Assembly (NCBI GenBank): GCA_949775045.1 | Contig: OX459110.1 | Span: forward strand, 1,173,501-1,237,500 | Direction of reading: 5' to 3' | DNA length: 64,000 bases | Source of the DNA: Metridium senile | Taxonomy: Eukaryota; Cnidaria; Anthozoa; Actiniaria; Metridiidae | In this document: piece after piece, positions 52,690 to 63,504 of the stretch | Layout: each line of letters opens with the position of its first letter | Position numbering within the stretch: position 1 is the stretch's first letter | Translations under genes and position numbers: made by a program | The notes under the pieces: generated by a model | Seen by the model: the letters and a program-made list of their open reading frames with translations, nothing else | What the model was told of the DNA's origin: nothing | The model's database searches: none

Positions 52690-53860
52690 TTTTAATGGTA
52701 TTAACACATACTACAACCATGTGCAAAATACCTTGGGAATGATTATCTGTTTTTTTTACGTGAAAAATATTTCAACATCATTTTTCCGTTTCCCACTCTC
52801 CCCCGTATCAATGTTGAGTTTTGGGAATGTGAAACGGTTGTCATTTGAAATTAAGACCAATCAATTTTTTTTCTATTTAAAAATAGGTGAAAGCAAGCTA
52901 ATCGAGCAAGGGGAGAGACGTATTCGATCTATAGTCAGTACAAGTTCAGTTATTTAGCGCCACAAGTTGACAAAAGAAAAATGATAGGGAAACCATTGCA
53001 AGTGATGTTTTTTCTTTTGCCAGTACGTAGAATGTTGCAATTAACTGTTTCTCGCAGAAGTTTCAGAAAATCCTTTCAAGCCTAGCAGCTATAGTAAAAA
53101 TTTGTTTGCGTTTTTGTTTGTTTGTAAATACGTTTGTTTATTTAATAGGAATACTCTTTAAACCATGTCAACGACAACTTAAGTTTATTTGGCATTATAA
53201 AATAACTAGTACAATTCACACATTCTTATTGGTTAAGGCGCGTGCTTCATGATAGCACACAGCACGCTCGTTTGCATGTTGATCAAATATGTGAATTGGT
53301 ATTTTATAAGAAATAGAAAACTTGCTTCTTTGCTGTATGCAGTTATAAAGCACTTGGGGATCGCCAGCACATTACGCATCGTTTTGTACTTCTCTTAACA
53401 CTTTTCTCGTGTTCTATCAATCACCGCGTGCTTTACAACTGCTCACAGCTAGCACGCGAGCTCGTTTTCAATTTCTTCAATACACATGTACATTAGGATG
53501 GTAGAATGTTTTAGTTTTTAAAGTTAATGAATTCATTTTTGGCCTTGAGTATAGGATTTAGGCTCAGTTTTCAAATATAATCTTTGACAAAATGTGTTGG
53601 AATGATTGCATATGGACACTCTTGAAGGCAGTGTTCTATCATTCTTTCATGTATATGAGTGTATACACCTCTGCCACCTACCCTAATGCAATGTTGCTAT
53701 ATTTAACGTACAAGAGAGTTAAGTGTTTATGAGATGATTCCGCGATTGTTAAGGTTCATTTCCACCTAAAGCAACATTGTAAATGGGGAGGAATATTTGA
53801 AAACAATGAACAGCTAAAGATTGAAAATCACATCAACACTTTTGTCAAAGATTGTACAGA
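52690..53860. other. Spacer with a degraded MITE of the GTGCAAAAT..GGGA group
   Basis: Around 52700-52830, GTGCAAAATACCTTGGGAA, CCCGTATCAATGTTGAGTTT and TGTGAAACGGTT match the elements at 57548 and 61379. The rest is AT-rich with no recognised gene. Confidence 0.4.
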
Positions 53861-53881
53861 GATTGAGCGGCGAATCGCCTT

Positions 53882-54142
53882 GTGGATCTACTGCACTTGT
53901 TTAATCTCACACAGCATGTTACGGTCCCCACCCATAGACTTGGGCACACATTGGATCTTGTCATTACAAGGAATAATTCTGATAATCTAGATGTAAACAA
54001 CGTGGAAATTTTAAATCAATTCTGCGTATCTGATCATAAAGCTATTTTGTTCAATCTAAAGTTACGGAAACCGGCGAACCAAAGAAAACTGTTGTCTCTC
54101 GTAGACTTAAAAATTTTGACTATAAGTCATTTGATGAGATGA
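53882..54142 (+). pseudogene. LINE endonuclease C-terminal fragment
   Basis: THRLGHTLDLVITR and CVSDHKAILFNL are the last conserved blocks of LINE apurinic-type endonucleases, including the catalytic-site SDH. The frame is +1 relative to the reverse transcriptase. A one-base indel near 54065-54085 disconnects the two, because the RT frame is open upstream to about that point. The domain is incomplete and inactive. Confidence 0.75.
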
Positions 54143-56253
54143 TTAACAGTTCTGACTTATTCGAGGAAAATACCAACCTTCAATCACTAGTCATGAGGTA
54201 CGACGTTGTGCTTCGAGAGACTTTGGACAAATTTGCCCCGACGAAATCTCGCACAATAGTCAACAGGCCCAATGCTCCATGGTACAATGAGGATATAGCC
54301 AATCAGAAGAGAATTCGACGTCGACTCGAACGTAAGTGGCGTTCAACTAGACATGAACATGACAAAACAAACTATTTAAAGCAATGCTCATTAGTGAATG
54401 AAATGTTGTATAAAGCTAAAGAAGAATACTACTCAAATATTATAAAAGAAAACGCCAATAATTCCAAACAGCTTTTTCGTACAGTTGACAAGTTACTTCA
54501 GAAGAACAATGATACGTACTATCCTTCAGCAAAAAATGACCAAGAATTAGCCAATTCATTTGCAGATTTTTTTGCAACCAAGATTGAAAACATTCGTAAT
54601 GGCTTTGCTATGAATCAAGAACAATACAATAAAGCCGTTACTGAGAAAACCTGTCCTTCCTCCTTTAGTGAATTTGAAATCGTCACCGAGAAAGATATAA
54701 TGGATTTAATCACAAGGTCTAAAATCAAGTCATGTTCATTAGATCCATTGCCCGCTACTATTATGAAAGAATATTATGGTAACTTAGTTCCAGTATTCAA
54801 AAGGGTCATAAATTTATCCCTGTCTACCGGGGTAATGCCGGAGGACCTGAAGACTGCCCTATTAACACCCCTACTAAAAAAACCTAATGCCGACTTTGAG
54901 CTGTTTACCAATTTTCGTCCAGTCTCTAACCTGAAGTTTCTATCTAAATTAATTGAAAAATCTGTATATCATCAACTGAACAAATATTTAAAGAACAACA
55001 ACCTACATGAACCACTACAGTCTGCTTACAAAACATGTCACAGTACAGAGACAGCCCTGCTTACTATCACAGATGACATTCTGCTCTCTCTAGACAGAGG
55101 AGAAAATGTTTTCTTAGTACTTTTAGATCTATCAGCTGCGTTTGATACAGTTAATCATTCACGCTTGTTGTGTCGACTTCAAAATACTTTTGGTATTCAA
55201 GGTGCAGTTTTGGAATGGTTTCGATCATACCTCTCCAGCAGAACTCAGTTTGTCAGCATAAATAACTCAAATTCTACACTACGTGATCTCACAGTCGGTG
55301 TCCCGCAAGGGTCTGTGTTGGGACCAGTATTGTACTTACTTTACACCGCACCACTTGCTGAAGTTATACAATCACACGGCTTGGACTACCATATGTACGC
55401 TGATGACAACCAATTGTATTTTTCCTTCACAACACACGAGGTTAGCCTAGCGAAATCTAAAATTGAGGAATGTATCACATCTATTTGTAACTGGATGAAC
55501 TTGAATGAACTCAAACTAAATAATGAAAAAACTGAAATCATATTATTACACTCTAAATTTCGAACATCGCCACCTGTACAGTCCTTGCTGGTTGGAACTG
55601 AAAAAGTTACTCTGTCGACATCAGCCAGTAGTTTGGGTGTAAAATTTGATGACACTATGTCCTTTAATGCGCACCTGTCCACTGTTTGTAAGTCGTCGTT
55701 CTACCACCTACGCAATATATCCAAAATACGCAAGTATTTAACCAAAGATTCTGCTGCTACCATAGTCCATGCCTTTGTGACATCTAAATTAGACTATTGT
55801 AATTCATTGTTGTCTGGCCTGCCTAAATATCAAATACAGAGGCTGCAGTATGTTCAGAATACTGCAGCCAGAGTGGTATGCCAGGGACGAAAATACGATC
55901 ATATTACACCATTGCTGCATGAACTCCATTGGCTACCTGTACACTATAGATTTACCTTTAAAACGTTACTGATCGTCTTCAAATGTCTTAATGCTAAAGC
56001 ACCTGACTACTTAAGTTCAAAGCTCCATTATAGGCAGTACTCCAGATCGTTGAGATCTGTCTCACAGAAATTATTAAAAGAACCAAGATCGCATACAAAA
56101 ACGTATGGAGAGAGAGCATTCTCCAATCTGGCACCAAGACTTTGGAACAATCTACCATATGATTTACGCAGCATAACAACTGTTGAAAGTTTTAAGAAAA
56201 AGCTAAAAACATACCTTTTTACGAAATATAAGAAAAACGAAACACTATTTTAA
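54139..56253 (+). CDS. LINE reverse transcriptase (ORF2 portion)
   Basis: A 704-codon open frame. RT motifs are in order: NFRPVSNLKFLSKLIEK (258-274), LLDLSAAFDTVNH (328-340), GVPQGSVLGP (387-396), catalytic YADD (420-423), LNNEKTEIILL, SLGVKFDDTMSF. A C-terminal region follows with LHWLPVHYRFTFK and GERAFSNLAPRLWNNLP, characteristic of L2/CR1-type ORF2 proteins. The first Met is only the first after the upstream frameshift, not a native start. The RT itself has no stop or frameshift, so the copy is relatively young though 5'-truncated. Confidence 0.9.
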   Translation: MINSSDLFEENTNLQSLVMRYDVVLRETLDKFAPTKSRTIVNRPNAPWYNEDIANQKRIRRRLERKWRSTRHEHDKTNYLKQCSLVNEMLYKAKEEYYSNIIKENANNSKQLFRTVDKLLQKNNDTYYPSAKNDQELANSFADFFATKIENIRNGFAMNQEQYNKAVTEKTCPSSFSEFEIVTEKDIMDLITRSKIKSCSLDPLPATIMKEYYGNLVPVFKRVINLSLSTGVMPEDLKTALLTPLLKKPNADFELFTNFRPVSNLKFLSKLIEKSVYHQLNKYLKNNNLHEPLQSAYKTCHSTETALLTITDDILLSLDRGENVFLVLLDLSAAFDTVNHSRLLCRLQNTFGIQGAVLEWFRSYLSSRTQFVSINNSNSTLRDLTVGVPQGSVLGPVLYLLYTAPLAEVIQSHGLDYHMYADDNQLYFSFTTHEVSLAKSKIEECITSICNWMNLNELKLNNEKTEIILLHSKFRTSPPVQSLLVGTEKVTLSTSASSLGVKFDDTMSFNAHLSTVCKSSFYHLRNISKIRKYLTKDSAATIVHAFVTSKLDYCNSLLSGLPKYQIQRLQYVQNTAARVVCQGRKYDHITPLLHELHWLPVHYRFTFKTLLIVFKCLNAKAPDYLSSKLHYRQYSRSLRSVSQKLLKEPRSHTKTYGERAFSNLAPRLWNNLPYDLRSITTVESFKKKLKTYLFTKYKKNETLF

Positions 56254-56500
56254 GGATTATTATTATTATTATTATTATTTTATAATTGTATATATTGTGA
56301 ATTTTAGAAGTAGTTATATCATATTTTTATAGTTTTATAAATCATATTTGCTTTAGAATTTTTACTTATAATTTAATTTTTCATCAGTTGTAAATAGTTA
56401 ATTATCTTCTTTGTAAAGCGCCTTGAGCATAGGATAAGTGCGCTATAGAAATAAAGTTTATTATTATTATTACAAATTAATCAGCTTTTACACATGTTCA

Positions 56501-56769
56501 TTACAGTGCGACTACTGAAACTGGGGCCACCAAAACATTATTATCCAATCAAGATCGAGAATATGAACAAAAGAATCTCTATAAATATTTGATTTTATTG
56601 CTTACAATGCTAAACATTTCCATTTTATGTGAACTTGAACGAAATAGATCAAAATTGAATAATAAACATCTTAGCATGTGAGAACCTTGTAAAATGTATT
56701 GTTTGATCTCAAAAAATATAAATTTTGAAATTTGATTGGGTGGCCTCTGTTTCAGTAGTCGCACTGTAA
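56501..56769. mobile_element. 269-bp MITE, TTACAGTGCGACTACTGAAA ends
   Basis: The ends TTACAGTGCGACTACTGAAA and CAGTAGTCGCACTGTAA pair, with GGGGCCACC / GGGTGGCC inside. It lies 28 bp beyond the LINE tail. The outer motif TTACAGTGCGA is shared with 24976-25196. Confidence 0.85.
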
Positions 56770-56942
56770 GCTATGATATTGTTTTTTTTATAAACAAAAG
56801 AAGTCTGAAGATATTTTTTGTGTATGTGTTATTCAGCGTGCTAAAACTGCAGCCCACACATGCTTTCCCCTCGTCATAAATATGTTAATTATTCCTGTAC
56901 ACGCTCTTACTTGTAATACACTACTTATGCACGTGTTTCATA

Positions 56943-57228
56943 TACACCTAATTGTAAAAGGTTGACAGCTGGGCGAACGGCGATTGGCGATTGCACGACT
57001 GAAAGGGGCTGTGGGTAATACCAATTTCTTCTTATTTCATTTAAAATTACCCAAACACCGTTCAGCGATGACCTTAGATGGGTGTCTCGAAGGTTTCGCT
57101 GAACGGTGGAGGTATTGCTTGGGTAATTTAGAAACGATTAAGAAGAAATTCGTATTACCCTTAGTTCCTTACGGTCATGCAATCGCCAATCGCCGTTCGC
57201 CCCGACAACATTTTTTAAATTAGGTTTA
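56943..57228. mobile_element. 286-bp palindromic element, TACACCTAATT ends
   Basis: The inner arms GGCGAACGGCGATTGGCGAT and ATCGCCAATCGCCGTTCGCC pair, as do ACCGTTCAGCG / CGCTGAACGGT near the centre. The outer ends TACACCTAATT and AATTAGGTTTA place it in the TACACCT group. Confidence 0.8.
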
Positions 57229-57547
57229 CATTATATTAACAGTATAGTTGCTCATTGTGAACTCCCTGATGAAGTTTGTAAAATACAAACGAGATAAATT
57301 GGAGAAATAAAAAAATTCTAAAGTAGTCACGCCGTGTTGCTCACTGGCTCATTCTTTAAAAATATTTACTTTTTTGTTGTTCAGTTTTGGCTTCTTCATG
57401 TTGTGTGGTGATAGGTTATCTATGTGGTGTCTGGCGTACTTTCATCCCATGCATACTTCGTTGTAATCTGAGTTCTATAGCTATTTTTTGATTGTCAAAT
57501 TAGGCCTCTTTATGTTTTATCGTGTTAAGTAATCTACGTGGTGTCAG

Positions 57548-57837
57548 CTACAATCTGCTTGTTCAAAATTGTTGGGACATTGTAAAATCTTTAAAAAAGC
57601 TTTGTTTGAGTCCTATAACTATACAAAATGTATCAATTTGATTTGCAAACCCCCTTTCCCCTTGAGCAATGTTGATTTGTCTTTCAAATGAGAACCTTTT
57701 CACACTCTTTTCACACTCCCAAAACTCAACATTGATACGGGGGAGAGGGGGCAACGGAAAAATTAAATGTTGTTGAAATATTTTTCATGCGAAAATAAAG
57801 CAGATACTGTCCCAAGGTGCCTTGCACATGATTGTAG
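57548..57837. mobile_element. MITE, CTACAATC..TTGGGACA ends (copy 1)
   Basis: The left end CTACAATCTGCTTGTTCAAA faces the right GCACATGATTGTAG, with GTTGGGACAT / CTGTCCCAAG just inside. Internal ACTCAACATTGATACGGGGG is shared with 61379-61572 and 52690-52830. Confidence 0.75.
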
Positions 57838-58800
57838 CCTCACTTTCATTGTATACTTCATTGTTATGAAAGTACTACTGAGCTCTGTCATGTAGTTATC
57901 GTTAAAGAGATTCAGTCTTACTTCAGTTATCTCGTGCATGCTTCATTGCTATGAAAATGATCGTGTAGGTTTTAGCTTGCATTTCGTTGTCATGCAATGC
58001 ATTCTGTATAATTCTAAACGTTTTTGTTTTGATAGTCTAGAAATACTACTGTGGCTTTCCAAAGATTCTACAGACTTGGACAAGAACAGTCCACAATTGT
58101 TTTACAAGTCATAATTATTAGCAACAAATTACAAATGGGTGCCCTTATTGCACCCCCAAATTTTAAATTTTCTCAAAAATTACATTTTATCCCAACTCAT
58201 TACGATATAAAATTATCCTGGTTCACTGAGATATGTCGTGCTAGTTTGCTGATCAGATAATGTAATAATTGGAGACCTTGTTTGGAATAACTTGGCCACA
58301 AGTAGTGACGTATTTTATTAAATCACTTTTAAAATAATTTGGTAACAATTAATACAATCGATCAGCAAAGGTGGGATGAAATTACGCCGTCCAAAACACC
58401 TTTGCTTAGTTTTACTCCAAGGGAGGTGACGGGGAAGGAGGTGGGAAAGTTTTCTTTGGAGTTGATGTTCTCTTGTAGAATGTTCAAATCAAAGAGGGCG
58501 AAAGTATGTTCGCAGAAGATGATATAGTCCCAAGCGTCACCGCCCTTAGCTTATGATTGGCTAATCTAAATTTATACCGGTAACGGCTAATCACGCAACC
58601 CATCCTTAACGGATATGTGGCTTCGTGGTTGAGAAAGTATTAAACATGACTCGAGATAAAATGACATTATACTTTGCGGCATAATGTTTGTTTTTGTCAA
58701 CATTTTTGTCCAAGATTGCAGTTTTTCTTCGTTCAAATATACAGCACTTTATTACATATATGACACTAAGTTTATGTTATAAAGCTTGTAAATAAAATTG
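57838..58800. other. Spacer, nothing recognised
   Basis: AT-rich. A TTTTTGTCCAAGATTGCAG phrase near 58700 is a relic of the 23440 element group. No gene found. Confidence 0.45.
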
Positions 58801-59096
58801 TATACCTATTTCAAAAATCGTTGTCGCAGCCGAAGCTACAGTCCACACTCTGAAGCCTGCAAAGGTTGTCGGTATCGTGAACGTAATTTGTGATTTATAA
58901 CACGATTTTCAAAGAAATATCAGTGTTTCGTCATCTACGATTGTAACAGTGTTATGGTCATACAACACAAACACGTCCATCCAAAATATGGTATGAATGA
59001 ATTGATAACAAAAGAAGAAATACTGACATCCTTTGCAGGGTTCAATGTGTGGACTGTAGCTTTGGCTGCGACAACGATTTTTGAAATAGGTGTATA
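58801..59096. mobile_element. 296-bp MITE, TATACCTATTTCAAAAATCG ends
   Basis: The left CCTATTTCAAAAATCGTTGT and right ACAACGATTTTTGAAATAGG pair perfectly, followed inside by GCAGCC..GCTACAGTCCACAC and GTGTGGACTGTAGC. This is the best-preserved copy of the family seen at 8776 and 40583. Confidence 0.88.
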
Positions 59097-59341
59097 AGTG
59101 GCATTGGCAGTATATGTCAATCAGCGTGCGCACTTTTCACCTGTGTGAAATATAACTAATATGATTGAAGAACTGAGAGTCCCTAGCTAATCAGGACAAA
59201 GGAAGAATACTTGATTGGCTTTTGTCATGCACTAAGGTGCGCTTCGTTCATATATAGAGGTGCTTTACGTTTAGTTTCTATTAATAGGCCATTTGTTCCA
59301 TGACGTCATTTACTAACATTTGCTACATAAGAATAGCCCAA

Positions 59342-59693
59342 AGTACCTAGAAGAGCTTGTTTTGTTATTCTCACTCTAATTATAATCTTAGAGACAGAGT
59401 GAATAAATTAACTCTTCCAAAGCCACGCACAGAGATTATGAAACGAAGTTTCCAATTCAGTGGCGCCAAATTGTGGAATAATCTACCCACTGAAGCAAGA
59501 TCCACTAGTTCCCTCAATACATTCAAAATGTGTATTGATAACTGCACTACGTTAGTCTAATAGACTCGTACTCCCACGGCAAACATGTAAAACAGTTTTT
59601 ATATATATTTCTTTTGTATAATGTTAACCTGATGTTTTTACCGTGTTGAAATAAAGTTTACCATTACCAATACCAATACTACCAGTAACAGAA
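59342..59693 (+). mobile_element. LINE 3'-end fragment (dead on arrival)
   Basis: The frame at 59357-59560 reads YNLRDRVNKLTLPKPRTEI, then RSFQFSGAKLWNNLPTEA. This is the conserved extreme C-terminus of CR1/L2-group ORF2 proteins, a different family from 53861-56472. A short 3' UTR follows (GTGTTGAAATAAAGTTTACC) with a (TACCAA)-type tail. Confidence 0.8.
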
Positions 59694-60078
59694 TGCTTTA
59701 CAAGTGCTCTTTCATATTCAGATTTGTATCCACTCTTGAGAATACTAGAACACTTGACACTTTATCTAACGAAAATAAGTAAAGAATTATGATACTGGTA
59801 GTATATGACGCTATAATACAAATGGCCTATTATACAATGTCATTGTGCGTAGAAATACATCAACTACGCATGCGCGAAAATAAATAAAATGTTACAGCAT
59901 ATAAATCTAAAAATTCGTACACAATCTATAAAAAAACTAGACACATTTCGTCGCTTATTTCTCAAAATGTAAACAGAAACACAAAAGTGTAAATCAATGG
60001 TAGCTTAACAATATAAAAAAAGTTTATGGACACGTGAATTCAACTTCAAACACTGTAGTCAAGATGTCCTAATGATTT

Positions 60079-60353
60079 CACACTGCAAAAACGGCTGAGT
60101 AGATACAACACAGTATATATTGCGTTAACCATCATTCAGGATAACACTTTCTAGTGAGTAAACCCAACTCTTTATTGAGAGTAGACATAAATGTAGATGA
60201 CTTGTGCCATTGAGTACAATGTACTCAATATATTGAGTTTAACCTCACTTTTACTCAATAATGAGTTTGGTTTACTCACTATAAAGTGTTATCCTGAATG
60301 CATAATTAACGCAATAAACTATGTTGTATCAACTCAGCCGTTTTTGCAGTGTG
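60079..60353. mobile_element. 275-bp palindromic element, CACACTGCAAAAACGGCTGA ends
   Basis: The ends CACACTGCAAAAACGGCTGA and CAGCCGTTTTTGCAGTGTG pair, with arms containing ATTCAGGATAACACTTT / AAAGTGTTATCCTGAAT. It lies 106 bp beyond the copy D stop. A shorter relative is at 39982-40166. Confidence 0.85.
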
Positions 60354-60458
60354 ATATGTACCACTATGGTAATTTTATCACGCATGCGCAGTCTTCTAAC
60401 GGTTACCGTATATGCTGTGCGTATAATTCTTATAATCACACTGCAGTCTCCAACCCTT

Positions 60459-63308
60459 CTAAGGCGGTAGTGGTTTCTTGCATAGGAATGGATACTTCAG
60501 CTGACAGTGCTTATCCAACCATTTCTTCTCCTTTGCCATGGCAACACACTTTCTTCCAGACGCTACTGGTTTTGGGTTGTAGTCTGGTAGCTTCTTAAAC
60601 TCCACAGGAGTACCGTCAGACCAAGTAAATTGGTTGGCGTTGGCTAGATCGTTCAGACCAACCCAAACTCCCTGCTCGTGCCAATCTGGAAATAAAAGGA
60701 CAAGATTTAACCAAGACTCAAAGTTTTATGAATATGATCATCATCATGACCACCATCATGACAACCACCATCATGACCACCATCATGACCACCATCATCA
60801 ATATCGCCATCAATATTATGATCGCCGTCATCATCAGCACCGTAATCATCATCTTCACCATCACACCATCAACTTCATCATCATCATCACTAACATCATC
60901 ATCTTCACCATCAACATCATCATCATCACTAACATCATCATCATCACTAACATCATCATCTTCACCATCACTCCAACCAACATCATCATCATCACAACTA
61001 TCATCACAATCATCATCACCATCAACATCATCATCATCATCATCATCATCATCACTAACGTACATCATCATCATCACCATCACCCTCACCCTCACCAACA
61101 TCATCATCACATTTTAATTTATCATGAATCATCATCATCATCAACCTCAACATCAACACCATCATCACTATCAACTTTATCATCGCCATCCTCATTGCCA
61201 TTGTCACCATCATCATCACCACCCTCTTCAACTTCAAGACCCATTCTCACATACCAGCATGCACCACGGGAAAGATTGATGTCGTGGGCCATAACAATCA
61301 CACATTTTGATATTTTTACGATGTGAGTGGGTATTTATGCTCATACTAAATCGTGTAGTGTTTCGTTTTATTTGTTTTCTACAATCATGTGCAAAATTGT
61401 TGGGACATTTTTTATGGGCATTTTTGTTGATTGGTCTTTCAATTGAAAACCGTTTCACATTCCCACAATTCAACATTGATACGGGGGAGAGGGGGAAATT
61501 AAACGTGAAAATGTTATACAAAACTTTTACATATGTAAAAAACAGAGAATGTCCCAATGCACATGATTGTAGCTATCCTACCATGCACTGCCACCGCCGC
61601 CACCATCACCATCACCACAACGCCAACACAACCACCACCATCATCACCATCTACATACTCCTCACCTTTATCACTAGTTAGCTATCACCACCACCACCAC
61701 CACCACCACCATCATCACCATCTACATACTCCTCACCTTTATCACTAGTTAGCTATCACCACCACCACCACCATCATCATCTACATATTCTTCATCTTTA
61801 TCACTAGTTAGCTATCCTGGCCTACCACCACCACCGCCACCAACACCATCAATATCTACATATTCTTCTCTTTTATGTATAGTTTAATAAACGAGCAGGA
61901 GAATTTTATCAGGTTTAAAATCCCGAGGGCGAAGCCCAAGGGATTTTAAACCTGATAAAACACGTTCTGCGAGTTTATTGAACGGCTTAAAAAACTCATT
62001 AGTAATTCATGACCATTTTGTCCAATATCGATGAAACAAAAGAAAACGGAAGGTTGTTTGCATTTGGGAATTGATCTACGCTAATAGAGGAATGCTAACC
62101 AACTTGAATGCAAATGAACTTGATGACATTTCGTTGCAAACTTTTCATCGATTGCCTCAGTAGCATAATGGCTTAAAGTTCGGATACAACCAAGCAGAAG
62201 ATCTCGGTTCGAATCCTGACATTGGCACTCATGATCAAAGACTTTTTTTCGCCAAAAATCTAAAAGTAAATTATTTCTAAGTCTGATGTTCACTCGTCAG
62301 AAGAGATGGCATGGGGGGATGGGGGGAAGGGTAATATCTGAATTATGGACATGAAGTATTATATAATGACACATGTGCCATTATATAATGCTTCATGTTC
62401 ATTTGCATTCCATTGTTCTTCTATTCTACACTATAATCCCTCTGCGTTTCAAACGTAGATTATGCGATATACAAGGCTTTCCTCGTGACCAGAGAGGAGC
62501 ATCGGATTGGACAAAATGGTCATGAATTATTAATGATTTTTTTAACACTAGTTAGCTATCGCCACCACCACCACCATCATTATTTATATATTCTTCACCT
62601 TTATCACTAGTTAGCTATCCTACCACCACCACCACCATCATCATTATCTACATATTTTTCACCTTTATCACTAGTTAGCTATCACCACCACCATCATCAT
62701 CATTATCTACATACTCCTCACTTTTATCACTAGTTAGCTATCACCACTACCATCACCACCGCCACTGCCACCACCATCATTATCTACATATTCTTCACCT
62801 TTATCACTAGTTAGCTATCACCTTCACTACCACCACCACCACCACCACCACCACCACCACCACCACCACCACCACCACCACCGCCATCATTATCTACATA
62901 GAGCGGTTTTCGTATGACTGTGAAAATTCGAACATTTTTATAGAAACAACGGCAGTGACGCAGTCATGGCACTGCACGTCCGTTTCACAGTCATACGAAA
63001 ACCGCTCTATTCTTCACCTTTATCACTAGTTAAATATGTGGACAAAATTACTTACACATAACTGTTTGTACTTGATGTCTTGTTAGCGGTTTTTGGAACA
63101 CCACAAGATGCTTAAAGAATCCATATGGAAGCTTTTTGGCGAAGTGGTTGTGACTTTTCCCAGAACTACTTTATCGGTATTCTTGATTTGCCAGTCTGTG
63201 ATCTTTGTGGTGTCTTTTAAAAACATTGAACCGTTCTGGGTAACTTGAACCAACGTTTTATTCTTAACCCAAGTCACTGCATAATGCTGCCATCCATCTG
63301 TTATGGGG
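60459..63308 (-). CDS. Lectin copy D, 3' part only (LamG exon c and CTLD second half)
   Basis: Two exons are in the window: 63056-63308 (LamG: PITDGWQHYAVTWVKNKTLV, IKNTDKVVLGK) and 60459-60685 (YWHEQGVWVGLNDLANANQF, WSDGTPVEF, CVAMAKEKK, YPFLCKKPLPP, stop TAG). Upstream exons lie beyond position 64000 and LamG type matches copy C. The LamG exon is 253 bases, one short of the phase rule seen in A-C. Homology changes frame near the A5 run around 63132-63137 (TTTTT on the plus strand), after which the sequence again matches FFKHLVVFQ..VQTVM. Either a one-base sequencing error or a disabling frameshift is possible. The intron after the LamG exon is packed with satellites. Confidence 0.75.
60728..61240. 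repeat. ATC/ACC-rich imperfect microsatellite
   Basis: Interrupted (ATC)n with ACC units in the last intron of copy D. The 60 bp before it (AAAATAAAAGGACAAGATTT) is almost identical to the start of the same intron in copy C (41167 onward), so the intron was duplicated with the gene. Confidence 0.85.
61379..61572. mobile_element. 194-bp MITE, CTACAATCATGTGCAAAATT ends (copy 2)
   Basis: The left CTACAATCATGTGCAAAATT and right TGCACATGATTGTAG pair, with TTGGGACAT / AATGTCCCAA inside. It shares CAACATTGATACGGGGGAGA with 57548-57837. Confidence 0.82.
61886..61979. repeat. Long hairpin, TTTTATCAGGTTTAAAATCC arms
   Basis: The perfect inner stem TTTTATCAGGTTTAAAATCC / GGATTTTAAACCTGATAAAA encloses GAGGGCGAAGCCC. 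A weaker outer stem AATAAACGAGCAG / CTGCGAGTTTATT extends it. It is part of the insertion that breaks the ACC satellite. Confidence 0.8.
61987..62541. mobile_element. Insertion with about 40-bp inverted ends around a tRNA-like sequence
   Basis: The ends TAATTCATGACCATTTTGTC and GACAAAATGGTCATGAATTA pair (61987-62026; 62502-62541). The interior holds a tRNA-like segment, a G-rich patch and a CATTATATAATGCTTCATG hairpin (about 62355-62400). It may be a nested or composite element. Confidence 0.6.
62153..62227 (+). tRNA. tRNA-like sequence (pseudogene or SINE head)
   Basis: An A box TAGCATAATGG (62161-62171) and a consensus B box GGTTCGAATCC (62206-62216) are spaced as in tRNA genes. TGCC and GGCA sit at the two ends. 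The T stem and acceptor stem do not pair well, so a functional tRNA is unlikely. Confidence 0.4.
62901..63007. mobile_element. 107-bp palindromic MITE, GAGCGGTTTTCG ends, TA duplication
   Basis: The ends GAGCGGTTTTCGTATGACTG and CAGTCATACGAAAACCGCTC pair. It splits a satellite unit: ctacaTA / TAttcttcacc, where neighbouring units show the empty ctacaTAttcttc. The TA duplication points to a Tc1/mariner-type source. Confidence 0.9.
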
Positions 63309-63504
63309 CTGGGTAATGAGATAAAAAAAATCATATCAATTGTTTTGTTGACGTTCGTTTTTTTGTAGCCAAACAGTGATTACAATAGAGCTTATTTCCA
63401 ATTGATCGTATATTTTTCTATCAAGATATTCACATATTTGTGAATTCCTTTGTATTCAAATGAACAAATATGGTTGAAAATACTTTAAATGGTCGAAACA
63501 GGAG

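Larger units (their letters stand above)
53861..56472 (+). mobile_element. 5'-truncated L2-like non-LTR retrotransposon (LINE)
   Basis: The element holds the end of an apurinic-type endonuclease, a full reverse transcriptase and a 3' tail. The tail ends TTGTAAAGCGCCTTGAGCAT followed by ATAAAGTTTATTATTATTATTA. A GCGCCTTGAG..GCGCTATAGAAATAA end with trinucleotide tail is typical of L2/CR1-group LINEs. The 5' portion (ORF1 and most of the endonuclease) is missing, as expected from incomplete reverse transcription. The exact left boundary is uncertain by a few tens of bases. Confidence 0.85.
61655..63036. repeat. ACC-rich satellite with TTTATCACTAGTTAGCTATC spacer
   Basis: Units of about 60-70 bp combine an (ACC)n/(ATC)n stretch with CTACATATTCTTCACCTTTA and TCACTAGTTAGCTATC. 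They span both sides of a 680-bp insertion (about 61875-62545), and one unit is split by a 107-bp MITE (62901-63007). Confidence 0.85.

Noticed and set aside
56961..57215. Possible microRNA precursor (long hairpin GGCGAACGGCGATTGG arms)
   Set aside because: The outer TACACCTAATT ends mark it as a MITE; the stem is far longer than a typical miRNA hairpin.
60634..61326. A 230-codon His/Asp/Ile-rich frame
   Set aside because: Runs through the ATC/ACC microsatellite and overlaps the copy D CTLD exon on the opposite strand.
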